From positions 143,452 through 207,451 of the forward strand of contig PAAJ01000016.1 of assembly GCA_002702575.1 (NCBI GenBank): 64,000 bases of DNA, read 5' to 3'. Position 1 is the stretch's first letter, and the number at the start of each line of letters is the position of its first letter. The notes below the pieces were generated by a model. It was given only the letters and a program-made list of their open reading frames with translations, ran no database searches and was not told the DNA's origin. Positions 31,784-40,801 of the stretch are shown here, in pieces. Both the position numbers and the translations under genes were made by a program. The DNA is from Phycisphaerae bacterium. GTDB lineage: Bacteria; Planctomycetota; Phycisphaerae; Phycisphaerales; SM1A02.

Positions 31784-32536
31784 ATGTCCGATTCCACTGA
31801 AACCGATATCCAACTCGACGTCCATGATTCCATTGCATCCATCTGGATTGATGGACCCGAGCAGCGAAACGCGCTCACCAGATCGAGCATGACGTGCCTT
31901 GCACACCATCTGGAGACGTTGGAAGCATCGCCCTCGATCTCAGTCGTCCTGCTGCGAGGGAGAGGCCCCTGCTTCAGTGCGGGATTCAACCTCACACCTG
32001 TTCAGGAACATCCTGCGGCGCTCGATGAATTCATCGAAGGCCTTGGGGGACTTCTGAAGCGGATCCGCCGCCATCGTGCCACCATCATTGCGGGTGTTCA
32101 TGGAGCCGCCATTGCCGGAGGATGTGCCATCGTGAGTGCCTGCGATCTCGTGGTCGTGACACCCGAATCAAAACTGGGATACCCCGTGCACGCACTCGGT
32201 CTGTCCCCCATCGTGAGTGGAGCAACTCTGACCAGTTCGATCGGAGATGGCCCGGCCCGATCGCTCCTGCTCTCGGGACAGTTGATCGATGGCCGGACAG
32301 CCTACCGGCTCGGTCTGGCAACCCATCTCGATGATGATGCTGTTGAAGCTTCCCAGGCACTCGCAGAAAAGGTGGCCTCGAGCGGTCCGATCGCACTCGC
32401 ACGAACCAAGGCCTGGATCAATGAACTCGACGGCAGTCTCGATGACAGGAGATTCGATGATCCCGTCGAAGCCTCACGTCCACTGTCACGTGATGACGAG
32501 ACCATCGAGCTTCTGCGCACTCGCTGGAAGCGTTGA
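31784..32536 (+). CDS. Crotonase-fold (enoyl-CoA hydratase/isomerase-like) protein
   Basis: 250 residues. Crotonase core: 'ALTRSSMTCLAHHLETL', CoA/oxyanion segment 'RGRGPCFSAGFNL', and 'GVHGAAIAGGCAIVSACDLVV'. The two glutamates used by classical enoyl-CoA hydratases appear to be missing. The first position reads GGCAIVSA instead of GGGxELA, and the second reads GYPVHALGL instead of G.PE..LGL. It may therefore be an isomerase, a hydrolase or a non-classical member. Directly downstream of the AtoE-type transporter. Confidence 0.85.
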   Translation: MSDSTETDIQLDVHDSIASIWIDGPEQRNALTRSSMTCLAHHLETLEASPSISVVLLRGRGPCFSAGFNLTPVQEHPAALDEFIEGLGGLLKRIRRHRATIIAGVHGAAIAGGCAIVSACDLVVVTPESKLGYPVHALGLSPIVSGATLTSSIGDGPARSLLLSGQLIDGRTAYRLGLATHLDDDAVEASQALAEKVASSGPIALARTKAWINELDGSLDDRRFDDPVEASRPLSRDDETIELLRTRWKR

Positions 32537-32560
32537 TGAAGGCGACTCGCTCGCCTCAGC

Positions 32561-33868
32561 TCACTGACTGCGCTTGAACTCCCTGGTCGCATCCGGATTC
32601 ATGCCCAACTGGACATAATCACGCCGCGAGAAGAAGTTCACGATCCAGTCGAAGAGCACTCTCAGCTTTCGACCGAAACCGGGCATCTTGCTCAGATAGA
32701 CGGCTCGCCACATGGCCCATGCCATGAAACCCTCGATCTTGATGCCCTTGAAGTTCATCACGCCCTTGTGCCTTCCAAGTGGCACCAGAATTCCCAGCAC
32801 ACTGACATCACCATCTGTCAACGGTTCGCCACGATGGGCGGCGGCGATGTTGTTGGCCACCTGCTTGGCTTGTCGGATGGCGATCTGAGCCAGTGGAGGC
32901 ATCGGCTTTCCATCCGGACCGGGTACACCCGCACAGTCACCCAGTGCCCAGATGTTGTCGTGACCCTTGACTCGATAGGTCGGTTCACAATCCACACCTC
33001 CGTGCGTGTTGAGTGGCAGATCCGGGAATTCCTTGAGGATCGGATTGGGCGCGATGCCAGCAGTCCAGATCACGGTGGAACAGGGAACCTTCTCATCGTC
33101 GGAGGTGATGACGTGATCCGCATGGACCTCCTTGACGGACTTGCCCGTCCAGAGGGTGATCCCACGATTGGCCAGCGTCTTCGACGCCCATCGGATCAGA
33201 TTGTCCGGAAGGATCGGCAGAATCTTGGGTGCCAGCTCGATGACCGTGAACTGGCAATCCTCTGAACGGATGTTCGGATACATGCTGGTAGCCGATCGAA
33301 CGAAGACTTCCAGTTCGCCGACCACTTCAATGCCGGTGACATTGCCGCCGACGATGATGAAGTGCAGAAGGCGGCGACGTTCTTCCTCGTCATCGGTCGC
33401 ATTCGCAAGTTCAAGGAGTTCGACTGCCCGATCGCGGATTGCGATGGCATCACTCATGTACTTGACATCGAAGGCATGCTCCGTGACTCCGCTGCAGACG
33501 CTCTCAGGCAGGACCCGCGTCACACTGCCCAGGGCGACAACCAGATGGTCGTATTCGAGTTCCCGGACATGATCATCACCACAAAGCGTCAACGAGATCT
33601 TGTTGGATGCCGAATCAATGCTCTTGACTTCGCCCATGAGGAGATCGCTGTCCTTGGCGAACTCTCGAATCGGAACCGTACAGTGACGAGGCTCCAGGGA
33701 ACCAGTCCCCGCTTCCACCAGAAGGGGATAGAACACGAAATAGTTGTTCCGATCGACGATGATCACCTCTGCATCGAAGTGAATATCCCGATCAAAGAGG
33801 TGCCTGGCGACATAACCGCCGGCAAACCCTCCACCCAGAATGACGATTCTTGGTCTTCTTTTTTCCAC
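32561..33868 (-). CDS. ndh: Type II NADH dehydrogenase-like flavoprotein
   Basis: 435 residues from the GTG at 33868, chosen over the TTG at 33886 because GAGG lies 8 nt before the GTG. FAD-binding Rossmann motif 'RIVILGGGFAGGYVARHL' at the N-terminus. A second, NADH-binding, motif is 'FIIVGGNVTGIEVVGEL' (glycine-rich loop partly substituted). Then come 'VIWTAGIAPNPI' and 'IWALGDCAGVP'. The C-terminus is amphipathic/basic, as expected for a peripheral membrane enzyme passing electrons to quinone without proton pumping. Confidence 0.92.
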   Translation of the reverse strand: MEKRRPRIVILGGGFAGGYVARHLFDRDIHFDAEVIIVDRNNYFVFYPLLVEAGTGSLEPRHCTVPIREFAKDSDLLMGEVKSIDSASNKISLTLCGDDHVRELEYDHLVVALGSVTRVLPESVCSGVTEHAFDVKYMSDAIAIRDRAVELLELANATDDEEERRRLLHFIIVGGNVTGIEVVGELEVFVRSATSMYPNIRSEDCQFTVIELAPKILPILPDNLIRWASKTLANRGITLWTGKSVKEVHADHVITSDDEKVPCSTVIWTAGIAPNPILKEFPDLPLNTHGGVDCEPTYRVKGHDNIWALGDCAGVPGPDGKPMPPLAQIAIRQAKQVANNIAAAHRGEPLTDGDVSVLGILVPLGRHKGVMNFKGIKIEGFMAWAMWRAVYLSKMPGFGRKLRVLFDWIVNFFSRRDYVQLGMNPDATREFKRSQ

Positions 33869-33944
33869 GATCGAGCCCTCGTTCAATCTTGTTCAATGGT
33901 GTCGGCATCATAACCATCGAGAACAAACCGGGGGCTCGGGTCTG

Positions 33945-34379
33945 CTACCTGTCGCCCTGTGAAGAAACAGCATCCTGATGTTCGAAAATCACGTCCAGAT
34001 CACCTGGGTAGGTCGTTTCAGTGCCCGGCTCAAATGTCATGATCAGCTCCAACAGGAGGTAGCTTGACCAGACGACCGGAACCGCTGTGATCAGGCAACC
34101 GGCCAGTGCCAGGCGTCGGGCCGTCTTCCGATTGATCGAGGCCGTGTACTCGCAGATGATGATCACGAATGCAACGATCACGAACTTGAACAGACTCATT
34201 CCGAGCTGGCCGCCCCGTTCGATGATCCATGCGGCAAGCGGATTCAACTCCGTTCCGTTGAAGTAGAGAATCACTCTCGTGAGAACGACGTCCAGAGCTG
34301 ACAGAAAGACGAGCCAGAGATAGAGGTTCGGAAAATAAACCCCCATGACCTTCCCTGATTTCTGTTCTTTACTGGCCAT
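33945..34379 (-). CDS. DUF5658-like membrane protein
   Basis: 144 residues with four hydrophobic segments: LYLWLVFLSALDVVLTRVIL, FKFVIVAFVIIICEY, LALAGCLITAVPVVW and YLLLELIMTF. The 'D..LT......G..E.NP....' pattern (DVVLTRVILYFNGTELNPLA) is typical of the uncharacterised DUF5658 family. Placed just after thiC on the same strand (8 nt gap), so probably co-transcribed; a role in thiamine metabolism cannot be inferred. Confidence 0.8.
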   Translation of the reverse strand: MASKEQKSGKVMGVYFPNLYLWLVFLSALDVVLTRVILYFNGTELNPLAAWIIERGGQLGMSLFKFVIVAFVIIICEYTASINRKTARRLALAGCLITAVPVVWSSYLLLELIMTFEPGTETTYPGDLDVIFEHQDAVSSQGDR

Positions 34380-34387
34380 TCGGATCT

Positions 34388-36289
34388 TCAGATGATCGAA
34401 TCATCCTTGGGAATATTGGTGACTTCCGAGGTATTCAACGAAACAATCTGTTCAACGCCCTTGCTGCGTTGGATATCACGTGCTGTTTCGCTGTCGACAT
34501 GATCACTGTGACAGGATGGCCCCGAGGACTCGCCGGAGGCCGCCTTCTTCGTCTTCGATGCGAGCCGATGAATCTCCTCCGGTTCGAGTACACCACGCTG
34601 CTCCAGAATGGCACGCTGTTCCTCGGAGAGGGCCGCTGTGATCTTGGGCTTGTCCCACTCATACTCGGATTCCTGACCCGATTCGAACTCCTGAATCTCC
34701 TTGCTGATCCGGACACTGCACCAGTCGTGGCCACACATGGCACAGAAATCCGTGTCGACATCAAGATCCTCATCGTGGAGCGCTCGGGCCGTATCCGGAT
34801 CGAAACTCAATTCGAAATGCCGTTCCCAGTTGAGCGCTGCACGCGCCTTGGTGAGCTCATCATCACGATCTCTCGTACCGGGGATACCGAGTGCGATGTC
34901 AGCCGCATGAGCAGCGATCTTGTAGGCAATGCAGCCCTGCTTGACATCGTCACGCTTTGGCAATCCCAGATGCTCCTTGGGCGTGACGTAACAGAGCATG
35001 GATGCACCGTGGTAAGCAGCATTGCAGGCACCGATGCAGGAGGTGATGTGGTCATACCCCGGGAAGATGTCCGTCACCAGAGGTCCAAGAACGTAGAAGG
35101 GTGCACCGTGACAGAGTCGACGCTGAAGCTTCATGTTGAATTCGACCTGATCGAGTGGCACGTGGCCGGGGCCTTCGACCATGACCTGGACGCCATGTCG
35201 CCACGCGCGCTCAGTCAGCTCTCCGATCGTCTGAAGTTCGGAAAGCTGGGCCCGGTCCGTCGCATCGGCAAGGCCGCCGGGACGAAGTCCGTCACCGATC
35301 GAGAAGCTGACATCATGCTGGCGCATGATCTCACAGATGTCGTCCCAGAGTTCGTACATGGGATTCTCTTTCCCATGATGAATCATCCACTTTGCCAGAA
35401 GTGACCCGCCTCGAGAGACCACGCCGATCAGTCGCTTTCGAACAAACTTCAGATGAGCTCGACGGATTCCAGCGTGAATGGTGAAGTAGTCCACCCCCTG
35501 CTTTGCCTGATGCTCGACCATGCTGAGAATCGCCTCGGCGTCCAGATCCTCCAGCTTGCGGCCAATGATCATGGAGTAGATCGGAACCGTGCCGATGGGA
35601 ACACGCGAATGCGTGATGAGCGTCTCTCGACAGGCATCCAGATCACCGCCAGTGGAGAGATCCATGACGGTATCTCCACCCCACTGCTCGGCCCATCGGA
35701 GCTTCTCCAGCTCCTCATCGGTACCTGAGCTCACAGGGGAAGCGCCCATGTTGGCATTGATCTTCGTCAGGGAAGCCCGACCGATGCACATGGGATCGAG
35801 TTCATGCTTGAGATGGTTGACGTTCGCCGGAATGATCATTCGGCCGGCAGCAACCTCGTCACGCACCTGAGCGGGTGTCAGATGTGGCTCTCGTTCCGCG
35901 ACACGTTCCATTTCGGGGGTGATGGATCCGAGTCTGGCATGTTCCAACTGAGTCACCGGCTCGAACCCCTCGACAGGAACGGCGCGGATGGCACCTTCGC
36001 AGCGGTTGTGCCCCAGACAGCCCGCTTCATGGGACTCGATGGTCCAGCCTTCGGGCAGGAAATCCCAGGCAGTCAGACCTGATGGCGACGGCATCCCCGG
36101 GGAATCCGGGCTGCTGAAAGTTAGCGGTCCACCGATGTCCGGCGCATTGGCGAAGCAGCCGGGCGTCGTGCCTGATTGCTCCGTTGAGGGATTCACGGCA
36201 CCCTGCATGGGCAGGGCATTGCGGAACCCATCATCATCAAGCTGTTCGAATGGCTTCATTCTGTCGGGATTGGAACTGGATTGGATCAT
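34388..36289 (-). CDS. thiC: Phosphomethylpyrimidine synthase ThiC
   Basis: Radical-SAM enzyme making the pyrimidine (HMP-P) moiety of thiamine from aminoimidazole ribotide. 633 residues. Core blocks: '[16 protein letters not shown]', '[11 protein letters not shown]', '[10 protein letters not shown]', 'MVEGPGHVP'. The 4Fe-4S cluster motif CAMCGHDWC (CxxCxxxxC) lies at ~527. About 90 residues follow the cluster motif, ending in a Ser/Lys-rich tail that exceeds the functional core. No TPP riboswitch consensus is visible in the leader upstream of 36289. Confidence 0.95.
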   Translation of the reverse strand: MIQSSSNPDRMKPFEQLDDDGFRNALPMQGAVNPSTEQSGTTPGCFANAPDIGGPLTFSSPDSPGMPSPSGLTAWDFLPEGWTIESHEAGCLGHNRCEGAIRAVPVEGFEPVTQLEHARLGSITPEMERVAEREPHLTPAQVRDEVAAGRMIIPANVNHLKHELDPMCIGRASLTKINANMGASPVSSGTDEELEKLRWAEQWGGDTVMDLSTGGDLDACRETLITHSRVPIGTVPIYSMIIGRKLEDLDAEAILSMVEHQAKQGVDYFTIHAGIRRAHLKFVRKRLIGVVSRGGSLLAKWMIHHGKENPMYELWDDICEIMRQHDVSFSIGDGLRPGGLADATDRAQLSELQTIGELTERAWRHGVQVMVEGPGHVPLDQVEFNMKLQRRLCHGAPFYVLGPLVTDIFPGYDHITSCIGACNAAYHGASMLCYVTPKEHLGLPKRDDVKQGCIAYKIAAHAADIALGIPGTRDRDDELTKARAALNWERHFELSFDPDTARALHDEDLDVDTDFCAMCGHDWCSVRISKEIQEFESGQESEYEWDKPKITAALSEEQRAILEQRGVLEPEEIHRLASKTKKAASGESSGPSCHSDHVDSETARDIQRSKGVEQIVSLNTSEVTNIPKDDSII

Positions 36290-36373
36290 CTTCTTTTCTG
36301 TCCTCCGGATCGCGACAGTCTAGCAGGCGGCGGGATGGTCCTCGGGGACCTACAATCCGAGCAGGGACATTCG

Positions 36374-37159
36374 ATGAAGCACTCCAGGCGTCACCGACAA
36401 CCTGCTCTCCTTGCATTCCTCGCGGCATCAGCCTGCCTGCTGTTGGGAGGCTGTGCTCAAACGGTCTTCGGGACGAGGAAGCCACTGGATGTCACGGGGC
36501 CCATTTCCGTCGATGTCGTGACCTTTGCCGGTGAAGTGACCATCCAGGCCACGGGAGACGCCCCCGGGGAACCCTACGTCTACGTCCGCCCGAGAGCGAC
36601 GCACTCGATCCACCGAATGGGAGATGCCCAGGCCTCTCTCGATGACATCGACTGGTCGATCGAGACACTCGAGGAAGGTGGTCGAACGGTCCTGAGGATT
36701 CGAGCAACCACGCTCTACCCGGAGTCCGGCCTGCAGCGACTGCATGTCACCGTATCCGCTCCGCACATTGACGGAGTGAATGTCTCGACGACCCTGGGCG
36801 ACGTCGACCTGAGTGAAGTCGAGGGGCCCATCAGTGTGGAGACGACCCGTGGAGACGTCTCCATCGTGACGGGGCGCCCACTGGCGGAAGCTGTTTCGGT
36901 TACGACCACGGATGGAGACATCACGTTTCGCGCACCCCCCGGTACCAGTGGACGGCTGGACGCCTTCACGGCGGATGGCCGAGTCGTCTGCAGCGTTCGT
37001 GACGAGAAGTTCCGCGTTCACGGCTTCAGCAACGATCAAAGCATGCAAGGGGTGATCAACGATGGTCAATCCCCTCTGGTTTTCCGGACAAACGACGGGA
37101 CCATTCGAATCGTGGTCAAGAAGCATCCCCATCAGCAAGCCTCTTTCCTGTTCGATTGA
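36374..37159 (+). CDS. Lipoprotein with DUF4097-like beta-helix repeats
   Basis: 261 residues. Lipoprotein signal MKHSRRHRQPALLAFLAASACLLLGGCAQ with lipobox LGGC. The mature part is a right-handed beta-repeat region like the putative adhesin DUF4097: 'VNVSTTLGDVDLSEVEGPISVET', 'SVTTTDGDITFRAPPG', 'RTNDGTIRIVV'. Probably an outer-membrane or periplasm-facing lipoprotein with an unknown partner. Its TGA overlaps an in-frame TTG of the downstream rlmE, whose ATG follows 8 nt later. Confidence 0.82.
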   Translation: MKHSRRHRQPALLAFLAASACLLLGGCAQTVFGTRKPLDVTGPISVDVVTFAGEVTIQATGDAPGEPYVYVRPRATHSIHRMGDAQASLDDIDWSIETLEEGGRTVLRIRATTLYPESGLQRLHVTVSAPHIDGVNVSTTLGDVDLSEVEGPISVETTRGDVSIVTGRPLAEAVSVTTTDGDITFRAPPGTSGRLDAFTADGRVVCSVRDEKFRVHGFSNDQSMQGVINDGQSPLVFRTNDGTIRIVVKKHPHQQASFLFD

Positions 37160-37167
37160 CGATCTTC

Positions 37168-37842
37168 ATGCCACGGGAAGTACAGGATCACTGGTTCAAA
37201 GAGGCCAAACGGCAGGGCTATCGCTCGCGTGCCGCCTTCAAACTCACCGAGATCGATGACAAGCGGAAGATCCTCCGCAAAGGTCGCCGGATACTGGATC
37301 TCGGCTGTGCGCCAGGCTCCTGGATGCAGGTGGCTGCTCAACGTGTCGGGCCCGGCGGTCTGGTGGTGGGAATCGATCTGCAGCCTGTCACAGGAAACAT
37401 TCAGGGTTCTGAAGTTCACATTGTCCAGGGAGATGTTGCGAACATGGATGATGCCATGCTGCAGCAGCTGGGTCTCGATCCACAGGTGCCCTTCGATGTG
37501 ATCCTCAGTGACATGGCACCGGCGACGACCGGCAGCAAGGATACGGATCACTATGGATCCATGAATCTGTGCGAGCAGGTACTCGACATGGCGGGATCCC
37601 GGCTGTGTGTTGATGGCGACCTGGTCATCAAGACCTTCGAAGGTCCAGGCTCGAAGGATCTGGTCGATCGAATGAAGGACATGTTCGAGACTGTGCGGCC
37701 GGCCAAGCCCAAGGCATCTCGGTCGGTGTCTCGTGAGATGTTCCTCGTGGGATTGAAGTTGAAGCCCGGCGTCGTCACGGAATCGCGACCCAGTGCACCG
37801 AAGGGCGGACCACCGCCACTGCCCGGAGGCTGGGGACGCTGA
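37168..37842 (+). CDS. rlmE: 23S rRNA 2'-O-ribose methyltransferase RlmE (FtsJ)
   Basis: SAM-dependent enzyme methylating U2552 (E. coli numbering) of 23S rRNA. 224 residues from the ATG at 37168. The K-D-K-E tetrad is recognisable: RSRAAFKL, LSDMAP, VIKTFEG, REMFLVG. The SAM-binding motif is ILDLGCAPGSW. The C-terminal ~25 residues (SRPSAPKGGPPPLPGGWGR) are a Pro/Gly-rich extension beyond the family core. Convergent with the dockerin-type gene, with 4 nt between stop codons. Confidence 0.94.
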   Translation: MPREVQDHWFKEAKRQGYRSRAAFKLTEIDDKRKILRKGRRILDLGCAPGSWMQVAAQRVGPGGLVVGIDLQPVTGNIQGSEVHIVQGDVANMDDAMLQQLGLDPQVPFDVILSDMAPATTGSKDTDHYGSMNLCEQVLDMAGSRLCVDGDLVIKTFEGPGSKDLVDRMKDMFETVRPAKPKASRSVSREMFLVGLKLKPGVVTESRPSAPKGGPPPLPGGWGR

Positions 37843-37846
37843 TCGC

Positions 37847-38398
37847 TCAGCCCGAGTAACTGGCCTCGATCAGCTTGGCAACCACAGCACGGATGTTCCG
37901 ATCGAGTGGAAGCGTATCGATGATGTCCTCGAAACCTGGCGGAGGTGAGGATGTGTAACCGCGCGATTGCCATCGCTCAAGCATCCCCTTGGCTGTCCTC
38001 ATCGCCTGATCGACATCATCGGGTTGAAGTCCCTCCAGATCGATCGTGCCACTGGAAGCCGTCCTCGGCAGTTCATCCGAATCGGAGTCGTCTTTCGACT
38101 GAAGTCCCAGGGATTCCATGAGCAGTCCACCAAGAGATGCCAGACCTTCGACGGCTGCTGCAGATGCATCCGCAATGGCGTTGATGACCGGATTGCTGGA
38201 GGACTGCTGCTCCAACAACAGCAGCAGGTCATTGACATCCACGATGCCATCGTCATTCAGATCCGCATGAGGATCCGCTTCACCCCAGTTCCGGATGATG
38301 TCATCAATGGTGACATCCTCGGCGGTCTCATTCGTCGATCGAGGCTCCACAGCTGAAGCTGCGGATGCCACTGGAAGGCTGGTAAGGGAATCGATCAT
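37847..38398 (-). CDS. Dockerin/EF-hand motif protein without export signal
   Basis: 183 residues. One dockerin-like calcium loop with its helix (DLNDDGIVDVNDLLLLLEQ) lies at ~44-62, followed by a Ser/Ala-rich and then an acidic region and a helical C-terminus. No classical signal peptide is evident at the N-terminus (MIDSLTSLPVASAASAV). This is unusual, since the motif is mostly found on exported planctomycete proteins. It ends 4 nt from convergent rlmE. Function unknown. Confidence 0.7.
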   Translation of the reverse strand: MIDSLTSLPVASAASAVEPRSTNETAEDVTIDDIIRNWGEADPHADLNDDGIVDVNDLLLLLEQQSSSNPVINAIADASAAAVEGLASLGGLLMESLGLQSKDDSDSDELPRTASSGTIDLEGLQPDDVDQAMRTAKGMLERWQSRGYTSSPPPGFEDIIDTLPLDRNIRAVVAKLIEASYSG

Positions 38399-38464
38399 GG
38401 CCTGCTCCTCATCGTGATGGAATCAGGACCCGCAAGCGGCATGCCGCTCGCGTGGAAGGCCTGG

Positions 38465-38512
38465 GGCCGATCAGGCGCAAGACCTGCCGACATCCCGGGC
38501 GCACGATCGGCC
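38465..38512. other. Inverted repeat after Gfo/Idh oxidoreductase gene
   Basis: GGCCGATC (38465-38472) and GATCGGCC (38505-38512) are perfect 8-nt arms, 32 nt apart, ending 4 nt beyond the oxidoreductase stop on the minus strand. A second compact palindrome, AGCGGCATGCCGCT, lies nearby at about 38437-38450. They may terminate minus-strand transcripts; no T-run is present. Confidence 0.3.
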
Positions 38513-38516
38513 TGCG

Positions 38517-39542
38517 TCAGACGCCAGCCCCGATACCGGCCTCTTCGAGAATACGCTCCGCTGTGCGGACAGCGGCGCTGCCGGCCTCGGCATCGATTTC
38601 CGGCCGACGGCCGGTGCGGACGGCATCCAGGAAATCCTCGGCTTGAAGACGAAGCGGCTCGGAGTCCTCGACCACGAGCTCATCGAAGCTGACCAGATCC
38701 AGATAGTTCACATCCGAAAGATCCTCGCCGTTCCGAAGGCGTGAACGGATGTCCTCCAGCTGGCTTGCATTGGCGGATTGGCGAACGACCGTACCGGTTC
38801 GGGATACGAAGTCCGCCGAGACGTACAGATCCTCGCAGATGATTCTCAGCTTCCGCTCGGTCTTGAGCGCCAGACGGCTGGCCGTCACGTTGGCAACACA
38901 TCGATCACCCTTGGAATCCGGTGAATAGGTCAGTCGTGCGTTGCAGACATCTTCCGCATCTGACAGAACCGCCACGGCACTGGCCTGAATATCTTCGGGT
39001 TCCGCGCCGATCAGCATGGTCAGCAGATCGAGATCATGAATCATCATGTCCAGAACGACACCGACATCGACACTTCGAAATGTCATTGGAGAAATACGAT
39101 GCAGTTCGAGATGCCGGGGGCGAAAATCTCCCAACGCTCGAATGGCCTGCATCACGGGGTCGTACCGAACAACATGACCCACCTGGAGGGGAACATCATG
39201 ACGTGCTGCCGCCTCGGCGATCGCCGTGGCATCGGCAGCGGTTCCGGCAAGTGGCTTCTCGATCAGACAGGCGACACCGGCCTCGATGAGTTCCTCCGCG
39301 GCTGCACGATGATGGATGGTGGGTGTTGCAATGGTGACGGCATCCACCCCAAGATCGATCAGCTGGGCAACGGTCTCCAGCGGCTGACCGCCCCACTCCT
39401 CGGTGATGTCGTTGCGACGCGTTTCATCCGCGTCAACGACACCGACGAGTTCCGTATCCGGCATCTGGGCATAGATGCGGGCATGATGGCGACCCATGCG
39501 ACCAACACCGATCACACCACAACGCATTGGAGAAGTCGACAT
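38517..39542 (-). CDS. Gfo/Idh/MocA-family oxidoreductase (cytoplasmic)
   Basis: 341 residues from the ATG at 39542. NAD(P)-binding Rossmann fold (CGVIGVGRMGRHHARIYA), 'ATPTIHHRAAAEELIEAG' and the conserved EKP motif (CLIEKPLAG). The C-terminal alpha/beta substrate domain includes 'DMMIHDLDLLTMLIG' with the H-D catalytic region. No Tat signal, unlike the second family member at 56608. The family oxidises or reduces sugars and inositols; the substrate is unknown. The gene upstream (40768-39635) ends 92 nt before it on the same strand. Confidence 0.9.
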   Translation of the reverse strand: MSTSPMRCGVIGVGRMGRHHARIYAQMPDTELVGVVDADETRRNDITEEWGGQPLETVAQLIDLGVDAVTIATPTIHHRAAAEELIEAGVACLIEKPLAGTAADATAIAEAAARHDVPLQVGHVVRYDPVMQAIRALGDFRPRHLELHRISPMTFRSVDVGVVLDMMIHDLDLLTMLIGAEPEDIQASAVAVLSDAEDVCNARLTYSPDSKGDRCVANVTASRLALKTERKLRIICEDLYVSADFVSRTGTVVRQSANASQLEDIRSRLRNGEDLSDVNYLDLVSFDELVVEDSEPLRLQAEDFLDAVRTGRRPEIDAEAGSAAVRTAERILEEAGIGAGV

Positions 39543-39634
39543 GGATGGTTCCCTCCTGGCTCCGCATCGTAGCAGGTATGGAATGATTCGCTGAACTTCG
39601 GATTGTCTGCATGAGACCGTTTCAACGGGACTCA

Positions 39635-40768
39635 TCAATCCTGTTGACTGTCATCCGAGTCCGACAACGGAATGTCGCCACTCTCATCCCATTGCGGCGT
39701 CTTGTTCGTCTTGGGCTCGACTCTCGGCCCGGCCTTCGATTGCCCGACGGCAGCGCCCATGGCCTCGCGCTTGGCAGCGACCCGTTCCCCTCTCGTATCC
39801 AGATTGTGGCGAATTCGGACGGACCAGTTCGCACGGTTGAGAACTTGGAGAAGTGAAAGCAGGACCATGAACAACATGATCCACCACGGCCCGAAGACAA
39901 GGATGTGAAGGACCACGTGCATTTCGTAACCGGACGATACGAACAGGCCGCCCAGAAACGAGATCGGCAATGGCATCAGCCAGAGAACGAATACATAGAT
40001 TGGAAGGACAACGGCAACAAGCTGCAAGCGTGCCGCACATTGTCGCATGTAGAGATCTCTGGTGGCCATTGACAGAAACAGCAGACTGCCGATGAGACCC
40101 AGTGTTGTGATCGTCTCGATCAACAGAAGACCACTCCACAGCAAGGTGGACAACACGCCATCTGCCAGCCTCTCCAGATACCAGCCTCCGACCAGTACGA
40201 GAGGCCACAACCATTGCGAATGAATACAGGACAATCGCAGCCAGGTCACATGCCTCTGATCACCATCAATCGATGATGGCAGTACGAGACACAGACCGAA
40301 TGCCCAGCTCAAAGATGCCATGGCCATCACGAACGCTCGGGACAGACCCTTGATCTCTCCGGCGAATGAACCGAACTGTGAAAGAAACGTCAACAGCAGG
40401 CCGACGAGCAGCAGTACGAGCCCTGTCCGCCATGAAAAGGACTCGAGGATCTCCTCCGGCAGCAACGGTGATCGATGTCGTCTTCGCTGGCGAGGTCGAT
40501 AAGGCGCCTCGCATTCCGGACAGGTTCCCGCAGGTGGAAGACCCTTGAGACTGTGATCGCATTTTGGACAATTCGACGGAGGCAGTGTCTGAGGCGCCCA
40601 CGGCAGACGTGGGGTCGCAGGTGTTTCGACGAATTCAGCCTGGCCGCATTCCGGACAACGTGATCCGGGTTCCAGTCCTCGCAACGGGTAACCGCAGGAT
40701 TCGCAGCATCGATCATCATCTCTGTGATCGGAACGCGATTCTTGTTTGAAACGGTCCTTGTGCTGCAT
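39635..40768 (-). CDS. Membrane protein with two N-terminal zinc ribbons
   Basis: 377 residues. Two cysteine ribbons in tandem: CCESCGYPLRGL...RCPECG at ~21-42 and CPKCDHSLKGL...CPEC at ~67-85. Seven or so transmembrane helices follow between ~115 and 320, then a charged C-terminal tail (EPKTNKTPQWDESGD). Same architecture as the protein at 4958-5917, with one extra ribbon. Function unknown; no enzyme motif. It sits downstream of purQ on the same strand with a 33-nt gap, so read-through from the pur unit is possible. Confidence 0.85.
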   Translation of the reverse strand: MQHKDRFKQESRSDHRDDDRCCESCGYPLRGLEPGSRCPECGQAEFVETPATPRLPWAPQTLPPSNCPKCDHSLKGLPPAGTCPECEAPYRPRQRRRHRSPLLPEEILESFSWRTGLVLLLVGLLLTFLSQFGSFAGEIKGLSRAFVMAMASLSWAFGLCLVLPSSIDGDQRHVTWLRLSCIHSQWLWPLVLVGGWYLERLADGVLSTLLWSGLLLIETITTLGLIGSLLFLSMATRDLYMRQCAARLQLVAVVLPIYVFVLWLMPLPISFLGGLFVSSGYEMHVVLHILVFGPWWIMLFMVLLSLLQVLNRANWSVRIRHNLDTRGERVAAKREAMGAAVGQSKAGPRVEPKTNKTPQWDESGDIPLSDSDDSQQD

Positions 40769-40801
40769 GGTGACCGGTTCTCTCGTGCAGAACGTTCAGA
40801 T

